Source: Pinibacter soli
GTDB lineage: Bacteria; Bacteroidota; Bacteroidia; Chitinophagales; Chitinophagaceae
Reading direction: 5' to 3'
DNA: 64,000 bases
Assembly (NCBI RefSeq): GCF_029961145.1
Contig: NZ_JASBRG010000004.1
Location: 1-64,000 of the forward strand
A model generated the notes under the pieces. It was given only the letters and a program-made list of their open reading frames with translations. It had not been told where the DNA came from and searched no databases. Position numbers and translations under genes: made by a program. Of the stretch, positions 8,501 through 15,585 are shown in pieces (position 1 is the first letter of the stretch; every line of letters begins with the position of its first letter).

Positions 8501-9145
8501 ATGCTTGATTATGAAAAAGAAGTAACGGGCATCTTCCTGAGTGGTCACCCGCTGGACAACTTTAAGTTTGAAATGCGCAACTACGGCATCACCCAACTCT
8601 CCGATTTTATAGAAGTGAAGGACTTGGCTACGCCAAATACCAGCCGTGTGTTCAGGCTGGCGGGATTGGTGGTGGATGCGCAACACCGCGTTACCAAAAC
8701 CGGTCGTGAGTTTGGCGTGCTGGCGATAGAGGATTACAGCGGCAAATGCGAGTTCATGTTGTGGAGCAATGATTATGTGCGTTTTAAGAACTTTTTGGAG
8801 AAAGGAAAGAACCTTTTCCTCACCGGACAATTCAAGCAGGGCTATAAAGGTTTTGAGTTTAAGATAGACAGCATCGTTCTCTTGGAAAGCATTAAACCGA
8901 ACCTGACAAAACAACTGGTTCTGGATGTAGAAGCGCGGCATTTGAGCAGGGAAATGATCGATTTCCTGGAAAAAAATGTTAAAAAATATCCCGGCAGATC
9001 GAGCATCCGTTTCAACATAGTGGAGCCCAAAAGTCGTTTGAAAATAGGACTTTACACTATGGATGGAGCCTTCCAGATGAATGACGAATTGGCCGGATGG
9101 CTGCAACAGCTACCCGAACTGGGTGTGCAGGTTGTGACCAATTAA
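5522..9145 (+). CDS. dnaE: DNA polymerase III subunit alpha
   Basis: 1207 residues, usual length for DnaE. Domains in order: N-terminal PHP domain (HLHTHTQFSLLDG, then ITDHGNMFGA), palm/catalytic region with the acidic PDIDTDFDDDG motif and the GPGRGSAAGS nucleotide-binding loop, fingers/thumb, helix-hairpin-helix region near GLGGLKGVGEAAIESLL, and an OB-fold near the C-terminus (RVFRLAGLVVDAQHRVT). It is the replicative polymerase catalytic subunit, acting with DnaN and the clamp loader. The PHP metal ligands look intact, as in DnaE proteins with possible proofreading or pyrophosphatase activity. Start ATG immediately follows a TATTTTTG box. Thioredoxin follows on the same strand after 94 nt. 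Confidence 0.98.
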   Translation: MKFSHLHTHTQFSLLDGASPISSLFKKAADDGMPAIAITDHGNMFGAFDFVNEAGKHKNADGSLKVKPIVGCEFYVVKDRHQKQFSKEQKDDRYHQVLLAKNTVGYQNLVKLTSKGYIEGMYSKYPRIDKELIMQHHEGLIATTCCIGAYVPQMILRKSEEEAEKEFKWWLDIFGEDYFIELQRHDMKEQELINQTLIKFSKKYNVPVIATNDSHYVDREDYNAHDILLCINTGEKQSTPGFDDFVNDDAQVKNRRFKFPNDKFYFKTQKEMIELFQDIPEAIDNTNMIVDRVDVLKLKKDILLPAFPIPKEFQVHNDSNLNQWEFLKHITYEGAKMRYNDITPDIQERIDFELFTIKTMGFAGYFLIVSDFIKAGRDMGVFIGPGRGSAAGSAVAYCIGITNIDPIKYNLLFERFLNPDRKSMPDIDTDFDDDGRQRVIDYVVKKYGQNQVAQIVTYGTMAAKMSIKDVARALDLPLPESNALAKLVPDKPGTDLGRVLTAPITAKEGPKSLEEKEGLSPEDVENVKQLRAIYNGTDLRAQVLKEAERLEGSVRNTGIHAAGIIIAPEDLTNILPVCAAKDSDLWVTQFEGKIIEDAGVIKMDFLGLKTLSIIKTALDLIKQNHGVDIVIDDVPLDDMPTYELYQRGDTIGTFQFESPGMQKYLRDLKPDQFGDLIAMNALYRPGPIAYIPNFIDRKHGREAITYDLPDMEEYLQETYGITVYQEQVMLLSQKLAGFTKGDADVLRKAMGKKDRKTLDKLKPQFVEKAKEKGHDAQKLEKIWTDWEAFAQYAFNKSHSTCYAFVAYQTAYLKAHYPSEYMAAVLNHAGAIEKITFFMEECKRMGLKVLGPDVNESKKGFAVNAKGEVRFGLGGLKGVGEAAIESLLEERKKNGPFSSIFDLIKRVNQRTVNKKSLESLAYSGTFDCFTDLHRAQYFHVGDDNMSGLERVIRFGNAMQLQTANTTNTLFGDLGTALDVPTPKLAVCEPWGLTEMLDYEKEVTGIFLSGHPLDNFKFEMRNYGITQLSDFIEVKDLATPNTSRVFRLAGLVVDAQHRVTKTGREFGVLAIEDYSGKCEFMLWSNDYVRFKNFLEKGKNLFLTGQFKQGYKGFEFKIDSIVLLESIKPNLTKQLVLDVEARHLSREMIDFLEKNVKKYPGRSSIRFNIVEPKSRLKIGLYTMDGAFQMNDELAGWLQQLPELGVQVVTN

Positions 9146-9188
9146 CAGGTGTGGATATGTCAGAATAGCTAGATTGATCGAATGGAGT

Positions 9189-9196
9189 TATTTTTG
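9189..9196 (+). promoter_or_regulatory. -7 promoter box TATTTTTG for trxA
   Basis: TATTTTTG, 43 nt before the trxA ATG, matches the Bacteroidota -7 consensus, so trxA probably has its own promoter apart from dnaE. The -33 region is not clear. Confidence 0.45.
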
Positions 9197-9239
9197 CAGA
9201 CTAGTTTAAACATTACTTAAAATAAAATTAAAGTATACT

Positions 9240-9557
9240 ATGGCAGCAACATTCACAGATGCAAACTTCGAGCAGGAAGTATTGTCTTCAGATAAATTAT
9301 CAGTAATAGATTTTTGGGCAGAATGGTGTGGACCTTGCCGCGCAATCGGACCAGTTATCGACGAATTGTCTAAAGAATATGATGGAAAGGTAAACATTGG
9401 TAAAGTAAACGTTGACCAAAACCCTCAGATCTCTGTAAACTATGGCATCACTTCTATCCCTGCGATCCTTTTCGTAAAAGGTGGTAAAGTGGTTGACAAA
9501 TTGGTAGGTGCACAACCTAAAGCCAACTTCGTTAAAAAAATCGAAGCTCATATTTAA
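9240..9557 (+). CDS. trxA: Thioredoxin
   Basis: 105 residues, a single thioredoxin fold with the classic active site WCGPC (residues about 28-32) and the cis-proline segment SIPAIL (about 74). No signal peptide, so cytoplasmic. It reduces disulfides in proteins such as ribonucleotide reductase and methionine sulfoxide reductase using electrons from thioredoxin reductase. A strong terminator follows directly, making this a monocistronic gene. Confidence 0.97.
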   Translation: MAATFTDANFEQEVLSSDKLSVIDFWAEWCGPCRAIGPVIDELSKEYDGKVNIGKVNVDQNPQISVNYGITSIPAILFVKGGKVVDKLVGAQPKANFVKKIEAHI

Positions 9558-9583
9558 GAAGACCAAGAGGTTTAATATATACG

Positions 9584-9613
9584 AAGCCGTTAGATGTTCT
9601 AACGGCTTTTTTT
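9584..9613 (+). terminator. Rho-independent terminator after trxA
   Basis: Perfect 11-bp stem AAGCCGTTAGA (9584-9594) with TCTAACGGCTT (9598-9608), three-base loop TGT, followed by an unbroken T run to 9613. A textbook intrinsic terminator. Confidence 0.93.
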
Positions 9614-9688
9614 ATATACAGACTTTATACTATAGTTGGCAAATAATCGATTTATCGTATATCCAACTTTATTTTTTTTTATAACATT

Positions 9689-9719
9689 TTTGCTTTGATA
9701 AAACTTTCGCATATTTTTG
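9689..9719 (+). promoter_or_regulatory. Promoter for the ParB-like/Dam module
   Basis: TTTG (9689-9692), 19-nt spacer, TATTTTTG (9712-9719): both Bacteroidota sigma boxes at the expected spacing. The predicted transcript start near 9726 leaves a leader of about 115 nt before the ATG at 9840, long enough to hold regulation, though no structure stands out. Confidence 0.6.
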
Positions 9720-9839
9720 AAATAATACCGATTTAGAATATCTTTTAGTGCCTATCATCGAAACTTAACCCCTAACAGTTTTTCGATCTAAATTAATAAA
9801 CAACCCCCATTGAATGATAACACCTAAAAGCAAAGTCAT

Positions 9840-11210
9840 ATGAATGTAACTCACAAAACAATTCCAATAACCAACCTAGCCGTAAGTATTGACAATCCTA
9901 GATTCGAAACTACCACTAACCAAAGAGATGCAATCTCTACAATGATAGAAGATCAAGCACCCAAATTACTTAAGCTGGCAAAAGACATAATAGATTTTGG
10001 ACTCAATCCAGCAAAAAAGATTTGTGTAATTCCTTCTGAAAAACCGTCTGGGCAATTTACTGTGTTAGAAGGAAATCGCAGAATCACCATTCTGAAAATA
10101 CTAAGTAATACAAATATTGTTGATGGCAAACATGCATCTTTTATAAAAAGTATAAAAAAACTAAGCGAAGCTTTTCAGAAAAATCCAATAAAAAATGTAG
10201 AATGTGTCATATTTCCAGACTCCGATAGTGCCTTAAAGTGGATTGAACTTGAGCATACTGGCGAGAATGAGGGAATTGGCGTGGTTTCTTGGGATGCACA
10301 GCAAAGAGCTCGCTTTGACAAAAAAGTCAAAGGAACAACTCCTCTAGCACTGCAGGCAATAGAACTAATGCATCGTTCAGAATTCACACCCAAAAAAATA
10401 AAAGAGGCGTTGCCAAATCTTACGATTTCAAACTTAGAAAGACTTCTGGGTGATCCAGACGTTAGAGATCTGCTGGGCATAAAGTTACAAGACAAAGTTT
10501 TATACTCCGAATTAGAAGAAAAAGAAGTTATGAAAGGACTTGGCAAAATTGCCGATGATTTTCTTTTCAACGATTATACTGTATATAATATTGATAAAAA
10601 GAAAGACCGTAAGACTTATTTAGAAAGCTTTACAAAACAAGATATTCCATCAAAAACAAAAAAATCAACGGACGGACCATGGCATCTTATTTCGAAATCT
10701 GCACCCAAAGTTGCTGAAGATGAAAAATCAAAAGCAAAAAACAAAAAAAGCGCACCCTTACCTTATGACAGAAAAACACTAATTCCACGTGATTGTGTAA
10801 TGACGATAAACGACAACCGCTTAAACTCCATCTATAGAGAGCTTAAAAATTTGGAAGTCGATGAGTTTGTTAACGCCACAGCAGTCTTATTTAGAGTATT
10901 TATTGAATTGAGCGTTGATCATTTGATCGCAACAAAAAAAGGCAAGGTGTTTCAGGGCATAAAAAAAATGACTCCCCTTAAAGAAAAAGTAGAAAAATCA
11001 ATCAAATATTTTGAAGACAGCCATTTAATTGAAGATGACAAATTGAAAGCAATTAATGTTGCAATTCAGAATAATCACAGCATTTTTTCAATCGACACTT
11101 TTAATGCTTACATACACAATCGACATATTAGTCCCATCGCAAAAGATCTCAAAGTAACATGGGACAACATTCAAGTATTCGTAGAAAAAATTTGGGAAAT
11201 TTCTAATTAG
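9840..11210 (+). CDS. ParB/Srx-fold N-terminal domain protein of unknown role
   Basis: 456 residues. The N-terminal 100 residues look like a ParB nuclease-like (ParB/sulfiredoxin) domain: NPRFE near residue 19, a block IPSEKPSGQFTVLEGNRR (GNRR at 78-81 corresponds to the GERR/NTP-contact box), then a helical region. The middle (about 260-310) is Lys-rich and disordered. The C-terminal about 130 residues are helical with LFRVFIELSVDH and a conserved-looking FNAYIHNRH...W block, reminiscent of HEPN-like or Abi-type C-termini, but this is not certain. It is 6 nt upstream of a DNA adenine methylase, so they are co-transcribed. It is not a chromosome-partition ParB, because no ParA partner or helix-turn-helix core is evident. 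A nuclease or regulatory partner of the methylase is the working idea (inference). Confidence 0.7.
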   Translation: MNVTHKTIPITNLAVSIDNPRFETTTNQRDAISTMIEDQAPKLLKLAKDIIDFGLNPAKKICVIPSEKPSGQFTVLEGNRRITILKILSNTNIVDGKHASFIKSIKKLSEAFQKNPIKNVECVIFPDSDSALKWIELEHTGENEGIGVVSWDAQQRARFDKKVKGTTPLALQAIELMHRSEFTPKKIKEALPNLTISNLERLLGDPDVRDLLGIKLQDKVLYSELEEKEVMKGLGKIADDFLFNDYTVYNIDKKKDRKTYLESFTKQDIPSKTKKSTDGPWHLISKSAPKVAEDEKSKAKNKKSAPLPYDRKTLIPRDCVMTINDNRLNSIYRELKNLEVDEFVNATAVLFRVFIELSVDHLIATKKGKVFQGIKKMTPLKEKVEKSIKYFEDSHLIEDDKLKAINVAIQNNHSIFSIDTFNAYIHNRHISPIAKDLKVTWDNIQVFVEKIWEISN

Positions 11211-11216
11211 ATTTAA

Positions 11217-12065
11217 ATGGAATTTTATTCACCCTTAAGATATCCGGGAGGCAAAGGAAAGATTTCGAATTTTATCAAATTAATTTTTGAAAAAAACTTA
11301 CTTGTAGACGGCTACTATGTTGAACCATATGCTGGCGGGGCATCTGTAGCGCTTTCGTTATTGTTTGATGAATATGCCTCAAACATCATTATTAACGATA
11401 TAGATCGCTCTGTTTTTGCCTTTTGGTATTCCGTATTAAATAACACTGAAGAATTTTGCGACTTAATATTGAAGACCAACATTACTACTAAGGTTTGGAA
11501 GCGACAAAAAGAAATACAAAAACAAAAAGATTCAACTAATCTATTGGAATTGGGATTTTCGACTTTCTTTTTGAATAGAACGAATCGCTCTGGTATAATC
11601 AAAGCAGGGGTTATTGGCGGAAATGCTCAAGATGGCAATTACAAAATTGATGCACGGTTTAACAAAGAAGAATTAATCCGAAGAATAAGACGAATAGCGG
11701 CTTACAAAGAGCGGATAGAACTCTTCAATTTGGACGCGATAGAGTTAATTACAACAATTTCAAACTATCTTCCTGAAAAGACTCTCATATATTTCGACCC
11801 GCCGTATTATGTCAAGGGTAAGGATTTATATGTAAATCATTACAAGCACGAAGATCATGTTCTAGTTTCAGAAATGGTTAATGGAATCACGGAACACAAA
11901 TGGATTGTTTCCTATGATAACGCACCGGAAATAAATAAAATTTATAAGAGAAATAAAAAATTTGAATACACCTTGAATTATAGCGCAGTAAATGCCACAA
12001 GTGGAACAGAGGTTATGGTGCATCATAATGATCTATATATACCAAGTTTCAATCCTATATTTTAA
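11217..12065 (+). CDS. D12-class DNA N6-adenine methyltransferase (Dam-like)
   Basis: 282 residues, the usual size for the Dam/MboIIA (D12) class. The order is motif X YPGGKGK (9-15), motif I EPYAGGAS (SAM binding), and catalytic motif IV DPPY (194-197), which fixes it as an amino-methylase acting on adenine. The C-terminal segment NYSAVNATSGTEVMVHHN is typical of plasmid and phage-borne members. No restriction endonuclease with a recognisable motif is adjacent; instead it follows a ParB-like gene by 6 nt and precedes a small unknown gene by 71 nt. Recognition sequence cannot be read from the protein. Visible AT bias relative to dnaE suggests lateral acquisition. Confidence 0.92.
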   Translation: MEFYSPLRYPGGKGKISNFIKLIFEKNLLVDGYYVEPYAGGASVALSLLFDEYASNIIINDIDRSVFAFWYSVLNNTEEFCDLILKTNITTKVWKRQKEIQKQKDSTNLLELGFSTFFLNRTNRSGIIKAGVIGGNAQDGNYKIDARFNKEELIRRIRRIAAYKERIELFNLDAIELITTISNYLPEKTLIYFDPPYYVKGKDLYVNHYKHEDHVLVSEMVNGITEHKWIVSYDNAPEINKIYKRNKKFEYTLNYSAVNATSGTEVMVHHNDLYIPSFNPIF

Positions 12066-12136
12066 TGCAAAATAAGAAACCAATAAATTGCTGCACTTTT
12101 TCTTATCTAATAAATATTTAAACCAAAAAGATTCCA

Positions 12137-12571
12137 ATGAAAGTAATTTTGTCTGGCGCTATCGCAAACTTTAGCGGATTAACAAACGAACAGTTTCTCA
12201 AATATTTACAAGAAAAAGATAATTCGATTGAATATTATCGTTTGCAACCCCAAAGCGGCGGAATATATTCGGCGTCACTAGATTGGAAAGCAATTGGCAA
12301 AGTTAGTGCAATACTAGGCATTGCATCGTTTCTATGGCAAGCTTACTCGGAACTTATAGCGCCGCACAAACTGCCTTCTTCAAATAGCGGAATTGTAATT
12401 TTTATTGAAAATGCAGGTCATCATAATCAATTTTGGATTGGACAAGATACAACATCCGAACAGGAACTGAAAGCTAAACTGGAAAAAGCCATAAGCGAAA
12501 TTGATACTGCTCAAAATGATATTCAACAAAAAATCATAAAAGAATCAAGTCATTGGAAGCAAATCAAATAG
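12137..12571 (+). CDS. Small unknown protein downstream of the methylase
   Basis: 144 residues, not recognised. The N-terminus (KVILSGAIANFSGLTNEQFLKYLQEKD) looks soluble alpha/beta, residues about 53-72 form one hydrophobic segment (AIGKVSAILGIASFLWQAYSELI) that may insert in a membrane, and the C-terminal 35 residues are a charged coiled coil-like helix. It is the third gene of the ParB-like/Dam unit and is closed by a hairpin at 12578-12632. A small potential membrane effector next to a modification enzyme is a common layout in anti-phage systems, but nothing here proves that. Confidence 0.65.
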   Translation: MKVILSGAIANFSGLTNEQFLKYLQEKDNSIEYYRLQPQSGGIYSASLDWKAIGKVSAILGIASFLWQAYSELIAPHKLPSSNSGIVIFIENAGHHNQFWIGQDTTSEQELKAKLEKAISEIDTAQNDIQQKIIKESSHWKQIK

Positions 12572-12577
12572 TTAAAT

Positions 12578-12632
12578 AAGTCGAACCAAGCATACTACAA
12601 CCTTTTTAGTTGCGATATACTTGGTTCGACTT
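12578..12632. terminator. 13-bp inverted repeat between convergent genes
   Basis: AAGTCGAACCAAG (12578-12590) pairs perfectly with CTTGGTTCGACTT (12620-12632) across a 29-nt loop. It sits between a plus gene ending at 12571 and a minus gene ending at 12692, so a bidirectional terminator is the simplest role. There is no good T run, and an old attachment site of the accessory patch is an alternative. Confidence 0.55.
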
Positions 12633-12691
12633 ATTGACTACTTCAAATTATCTTTTAGGATATTTGTATTATTCATCAACAGAGATATAAC

Positions 12692-13108
12692 CTACCTCTT
12701 CTCCAACAACTCCTTCAACATCTCCAACTTCTCCCTCTCACTTTTTACTAAAGCCTCATACAACTCAACTATTTTATCAATCGCATTAAAGGTGGGAAAA
12801 TAGTTTACAGTATTGATAGTTGAACTGTCATTGCTGGTGAATGTATTTGAGATAACATTTATTCCAGCGTCTTCGTCAAACTCCTTAAACAACTCCACCG
12901 GCACGCTAAGAATCTTTGCGATTTGCTCCAGCAATGCATCGTCAATTTCTTCTTTTTGTTCGAGCAAAGAGATTCTGCGTTGTGTCCAGTCTTCACCAAG
13001 TTCCATAGCTAAAGCTTCCTGTTTAACTCGTTTAAATTCTCTAAAGCGTTTAACGTTTCTTCCGTGGTGAATGGTTTTTCCTAAATAATTGTTTAAGTAC
13101 AAACACAA
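12692..13108 (-). CDS. XRE-family helix-turn-helix regulator, non-ATG start
   Basis: About 138 residues. Helix-turn-helix from about residue 18 to 75 (RNVKRFREFKRVKQEALAMEL, then QRRISLLEQKEEIDDALLEQIAKIL), a polar linker, and a C-terminal Leu/Glu helix (KIVELYEALVKSEREKLEMLKELL) likely for dimerisation. A familiar stand-alone regulator type in Bacteroidota. No ATG exists before the HTH: the frame can open only with TTG at 13108 or 13102, and a TATATTTG promoter box (13106-13113) overlaps the first of them. The start is therefore uncertain, and loss of an original ATG is possible. Function unknown; regulator of nearby accessory genes is inference. Confidence 0.7.
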   Translation of the reverse strand: MCLYLNNYLGKTIHHGRNVKRFREFKRVKQEALAMELGEDWTQRRISLLEQKEEIDDALLEQIAKILSVPVELFKEFDEDAGINVISNTFTSNDSSTINTVNYFPTFNAIDKIVELYEALVKSEREKLEMLKELLEKR

Positions 13109-13256
13109 ATATAATAAAATCGGGTAGCTACTGTAGCACGATAATTTTTTGCGTAAAAAAGAACATTTTACGCAAAAAGAAAAGTCCTTTCTGGAAACAA
13201 CTTACTGTTATTGAATCATAGCTTGGTGTGATTTCGAGACTATCTATAACAAAACA

Positions 13257-13291
13257 AAAGTTTCATTAAAAGGAAACTTTTATTACCTTCG
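13257..13291 (+). promoter_or_regulatory. Promoter and candidate autoregulatory operator of the toxin-antitoxin remnant
   Basis: Perfect 8-bp inverted repeat AAAGTTTC (13257-13264) and GAAACTTT (13273-13280), directly followed by TACCTTCG (13284-13291), one mismatch from the -7 box TAnnTTTG. The toxin ATG is at 13306. An operator just upstream of and touching the -7 box fits repression by the HigA-type antitoxin encoded downstream. Confidence 0.5.
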
Positions 13292-13305
13292 ACAAGTCAA
13301 ATTAA

Positions 13306-13654
13306 ATGGACAATAATTTTGAAATTGTTTTTTTGGCGGAAGCCTATGAGTTTTTAAAGTCGCTTGATATAAAACATTCCAGTAAGATACTTTACAACAT
13401 CAGAAAAGCTCAACAAAAAAACGACCCAGATCTGTCAAAAAATTAACAGATGATATTTGGGAGTTTAGGACATTATATCAAGGACTTCAATATAGACTGC
13501 TGGCATTTTGGGATAAAACAGATATGTCAATACACTTGTTATATCGACACATGGATTTATCAAGAAACAGAGTAAAGTGCCAGAGAATGAAATCTCAAAA
13601 ACGGAAATGCAGCGAAAAAAATATTTTCGGGACAAAATAAAAACTAAGAAATGA
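13306..13654 (+). pseudogene. HigB/RelE-type toxin gene, broken by two frameshifts
   Basis: Frame 1 from ATG 13306 reads MDNNFEIVFLAEAYEFLKSL...DPDLSKN and stops at 13444. Shifting by one base at the A6 run (13437-13442) restores KLTDDIWEFRTLYQGLQYRLLAFWDKT, and a second one-base shift near 13524 restores LVISTHGFIKKQSKVPENEI...FRDKIKTKK ending in a TGA (13652-13654) that overlaps the next ATG as ATGA. Joined, this is a complete, ordinary phage-derived Gp49/HigB-like mRNA-interferase toxin of about 115 residues. Both lesions look like one-base deletions. Decay, sequencing error in the A-run, or (less likely, since two sites are needed) recoding could explain it. Confidence 0.85.
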
Positions 13655-13965
13655 AAACATACACACTAGATGAAGTCACAGACAAAATCGTTGGCAAAAG
13701 AGGAACTCCATCAAGGGACAAGTTTGAATATGAACTTCAAATGGATTTAATTGGAAAAGCAATTAAAGAAAGCCGGCAGGAACGCAAATTAACACAAGAA
13801 CAACTTGGACAATTAGTTGGGGTTCAAAAAGCCCAAATTTCAAGGCTCGAAAGTAACGCGAGCAATGTGACCATCGACACATTGATGAAAGTTTTTGCTG
13901 CATTGAAAGCAAAAGTGAAACTTCAAATTGAGCTACCCAATGCAAAATTTAATTTGGCAAGGTAA
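13651..13965 (+). CDS. HigA-type XRE antitoxin
   Basis: 104 residues, intact. The N-terminal segment (TLDEVTDKIVGKRGTPSRDKFEYELQ) is the toxin-facing arm common to this family; residues about 36-90 are a Cro/C1 helix-turn-helix (RKLTQEQLGQLVGVQKAQISRLESNASNVTIDTLMKVF). The ATG overlaps the TGA of the decayed toxin frame, the usual toxin-first order of higBA operons. With the toxin broken it is a solitary antitoxin, which could persist as a repressor or neutralise related toxins elsewhere. Confidence 0.88.
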   Translation: MKTYTLDEVTDKIVGKRGTPSRDKFEYELQMDLIGKAIKESRQERKLTQEQLGQLVGVQKAQISRLESNASNVTIDTLMKVFAALKAKVKLQIELPNAKFNLAR

Positions 13966-14027
13966 AACTCTATTTAGTAGTTATTTTGCAATCGCAAGTG
14001 TTTCGCAGTCGCTATTGCTGACATTGC

Positions 14028-14130
14028 AGCGATAATAACGTACGAAAGCGCACCAACAAATGGTTGCAGTACCCAATGGCTGTTGGCGAGCCTGTTACAA
14101 TGCCACGCTTCACACCAACAGCGGCGCTCT
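14028..14130. repeat. Structured non-coding element, possibly attC-like
   Basis: The stretch contains CGCACCAACA (14049-14058) pairing with TGTTGGCG (14081-14088), and a second CACACCAACAGCGGCG block (14111-14126) that can pair with the same TGTTGGC. The segment TTCACACCAACAGCGGCG (14109-14126) is repeated with one change at 15586-15603 on the far side of the transglutaminase gene. Such competing imperfect palindromes flanking a single gene resemble integron cassette sites, but R boxes are not convincing. Confidence 0.3.
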
Positions 14131-14152
14131 AAGCCTTTGGTTGATTAATTCT

Positions 14153-15376
14153 CTACAACTTCTTTTCCGCAACCTGTTGCTTCTCCACATACAATCTTTG
14201 CGTCATTTCGCCGTCTGCTGTTGTTTGTATTTCTGTGGAAATTGTTTTGTCCAGCGCTGCGAATTCCAACGTGTATCTGCTGTTCTTTTTTACCTTGAAT
14301 ACAAGAAACTTGTTCATGTCGTCTGTAGGTGAAGGCGAAAAACCAAAGTCAGTTTGTTTGCCATCCTTAAGAAGTGTAATCCTGGAATGAATCCTGTTGT
14401 TGCCGTCAGGTGTGCATGATTCATCTTTAAACAGCACCACATTTAAAATCATTTCATCTCCGGGAAGTTGTTGCTGGCGAAGTTGTTCGTTGTAAATATC
14501 AATATATCTTTTGGTAACATTATATCCGTGAATATTTCTCTGCGTACTATCCCATATAAGAGGAAAATATGTTTGTGTGGGTTTAAATGAACTGGCATAA
14601 ATGCTGTACTCGGGCCGTGCGGGATCGGCTTTTCCGGCATCGGCAACAAACCAGCTTTTATTCAATGCGTCGGGATAGTATTCTGTAAAATACCATTTGC
14701 CATCAATTAAAACTTCCACCCAATTATGGTTTCCTTTTTTGGTGGTCCAGTTCGGAATGCCTGCCAGCCTCGACGGAATGCCAACTGCCCTGAACGCATC
14801 CACCAAAAGAATCGACAACCCAGTACAGGTAGCCATTCCCTGTTCAATGGATTCATAAGGGCTTTGGTTAACTTTTTTTCGTTTGGTATTATAATCTGTC
14901 TTTAACAGCTTAGCAATTTTTCTGTTTACTGAATCAATGGCCGCATAGATATCAGTACAATTTGTTACCAGCGGAGTAAAGCGGTTGTAAAAATCCTGTC
15001 GCCAGTTATCGCGGTGTTCATCCAACACAGCGTATGGAAGCACTTCGTTAAAGAAAACGGAATCGGGCAAGGATTTGCACCAGGCAAAATTTTCACGTGC
15101 CTTATAAGCCTGACTCACATTGTCAAGCAAAAAATTGGCAGTCAACGTTTCTCTATCGGTCTGCGGCATATAGGTTATTAAAAATGCCATGGCACGCAAT
15201 TCTTTTGCAGGAGCGGCTTTCAGCGCTTTTGACAGTTCCGTTTTGTTTTTACCGGCATTGTTCAATGCCTGATCCAAAAGCGTACGTTCTGTTTTACTCA
15301 GCCTATCCTGTGCGGCCGCGTTGTACAAAACAAATAATGGCAAGGCAAGCGATAAAAGCAACCTAAAAAACTTCAT
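14153..15376 (-). CDS. Secreted transglutaminase-like protein
   Basis: 407 residues with signal peptide (MKFFRLLLSLALPLFVLYNAAAQ). A transglutaminase-like core sits mid-protein: the catalytic Cys in GMATCTGLSILLVDAFRAVG, His in NHNWVEVLIDGKWYF, Asp in EYYPD, the standard Cys-His-Asp triad. An N-terminal helical region (about 25-150) and a C-terminal beta-rich domain (about 300-400) flank it. Bacterial members are mostly proteases or amidases of the envelope rather than cross-linkers, and no substrate can be named. It is flanked by related non-coding elements (14109-14126 and 15586-15603), which may mean it moved as a unit. Family call from the triad is good. Confidence 0.85.
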   Translation of the reverse strand: MKFFRLLLSLALPLFVLYNAAAQDRLSKTERTLLDQALNNAGKNKTELSKALKAAPAKELRAMAFLITYMPQTDRETLTANFLLDNVSQAYKARENFAWCKSLPDSVFFNEVLPYAVLDEHRDNWRQDFYNRFTPLVTNCTDIYAAIDSVNRKIAKLLKTDYNTKRKKVNQSPYESIEQGMATCTGLSILLVDAFRAVGIPSRLAGIPNWTTKKGNHNWVEVLIDGKWYFTEYYPDALNKSWFVADAGKADPARPEYSIYASSFKPTQTYFPLIWDSTQRNIHGYNVTKRYIDIYNEQLRQQQLPGDEMILNVVLFKDESCTPDGNNRIHSRITLLKDGKQTDFGFSPSPTDDMNKFLVFKVKKNSRYTLEFAALDKTISTEIQTTADGEMTQRLYVEKQQVAEKKL

Positions 15377-15504
15377 ACTTTTTTATTTTAACCGGGAAGT
15401 TCCCCGGAGTTTGATGAGGCAAACATAGGAATTGAATTTGACAATCCGGATGGCTAAAACAGTCTAAAATGGTACAGGATACGGCTCATAGTTTTTCTCA
15501 AAGA

Positions 15505-15576
15505 ATGCCGTGGTTCGTGTCCCCACGAACCACAATGGCGCCTTGTTATGGTTCGTGGGGACACGAACCACGGCAT
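15505..15576. repeat. Nested perfect 28-bp inverted repeat
   Basis: Arms 15505-15532 and 15549-15576 are exact reverse complements over 28 bases, with a 16-nt spacer that itself contains GGCGCC. Each arm is also a hairpin by itself, since GTGGTTCGT is followed four to five bases later by ACGAACCAC. The element can thus switch between one long hairpin (or cruciform) and two small ones. It lies between divergently oriented genes and is not a terminator (no T run). Confidence 0.9.
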
Positions 15577-15585
15577 CTGGCTGTG

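Noticed and set aside
7076-9106. Long minus-strand reading frames opposite dnaE (308 and 349 codons)
   Set aside because: They lie entirely inside the well-supported dnaE gene, have no recognisable domain and arise from its codon bias.
9840-11210. Chromosome partition ParB
   Set aside because: No ParA neighbour, no parS-like site and no central HTH seen; only the N-terminal ParB/Srx-like box is similar.
13306-13654. Programmed frameshift in the toxin gene
   Set aside because: Two separate shifts at unrelated sequences would be needed, and the second site has no slippery sequence or structure.
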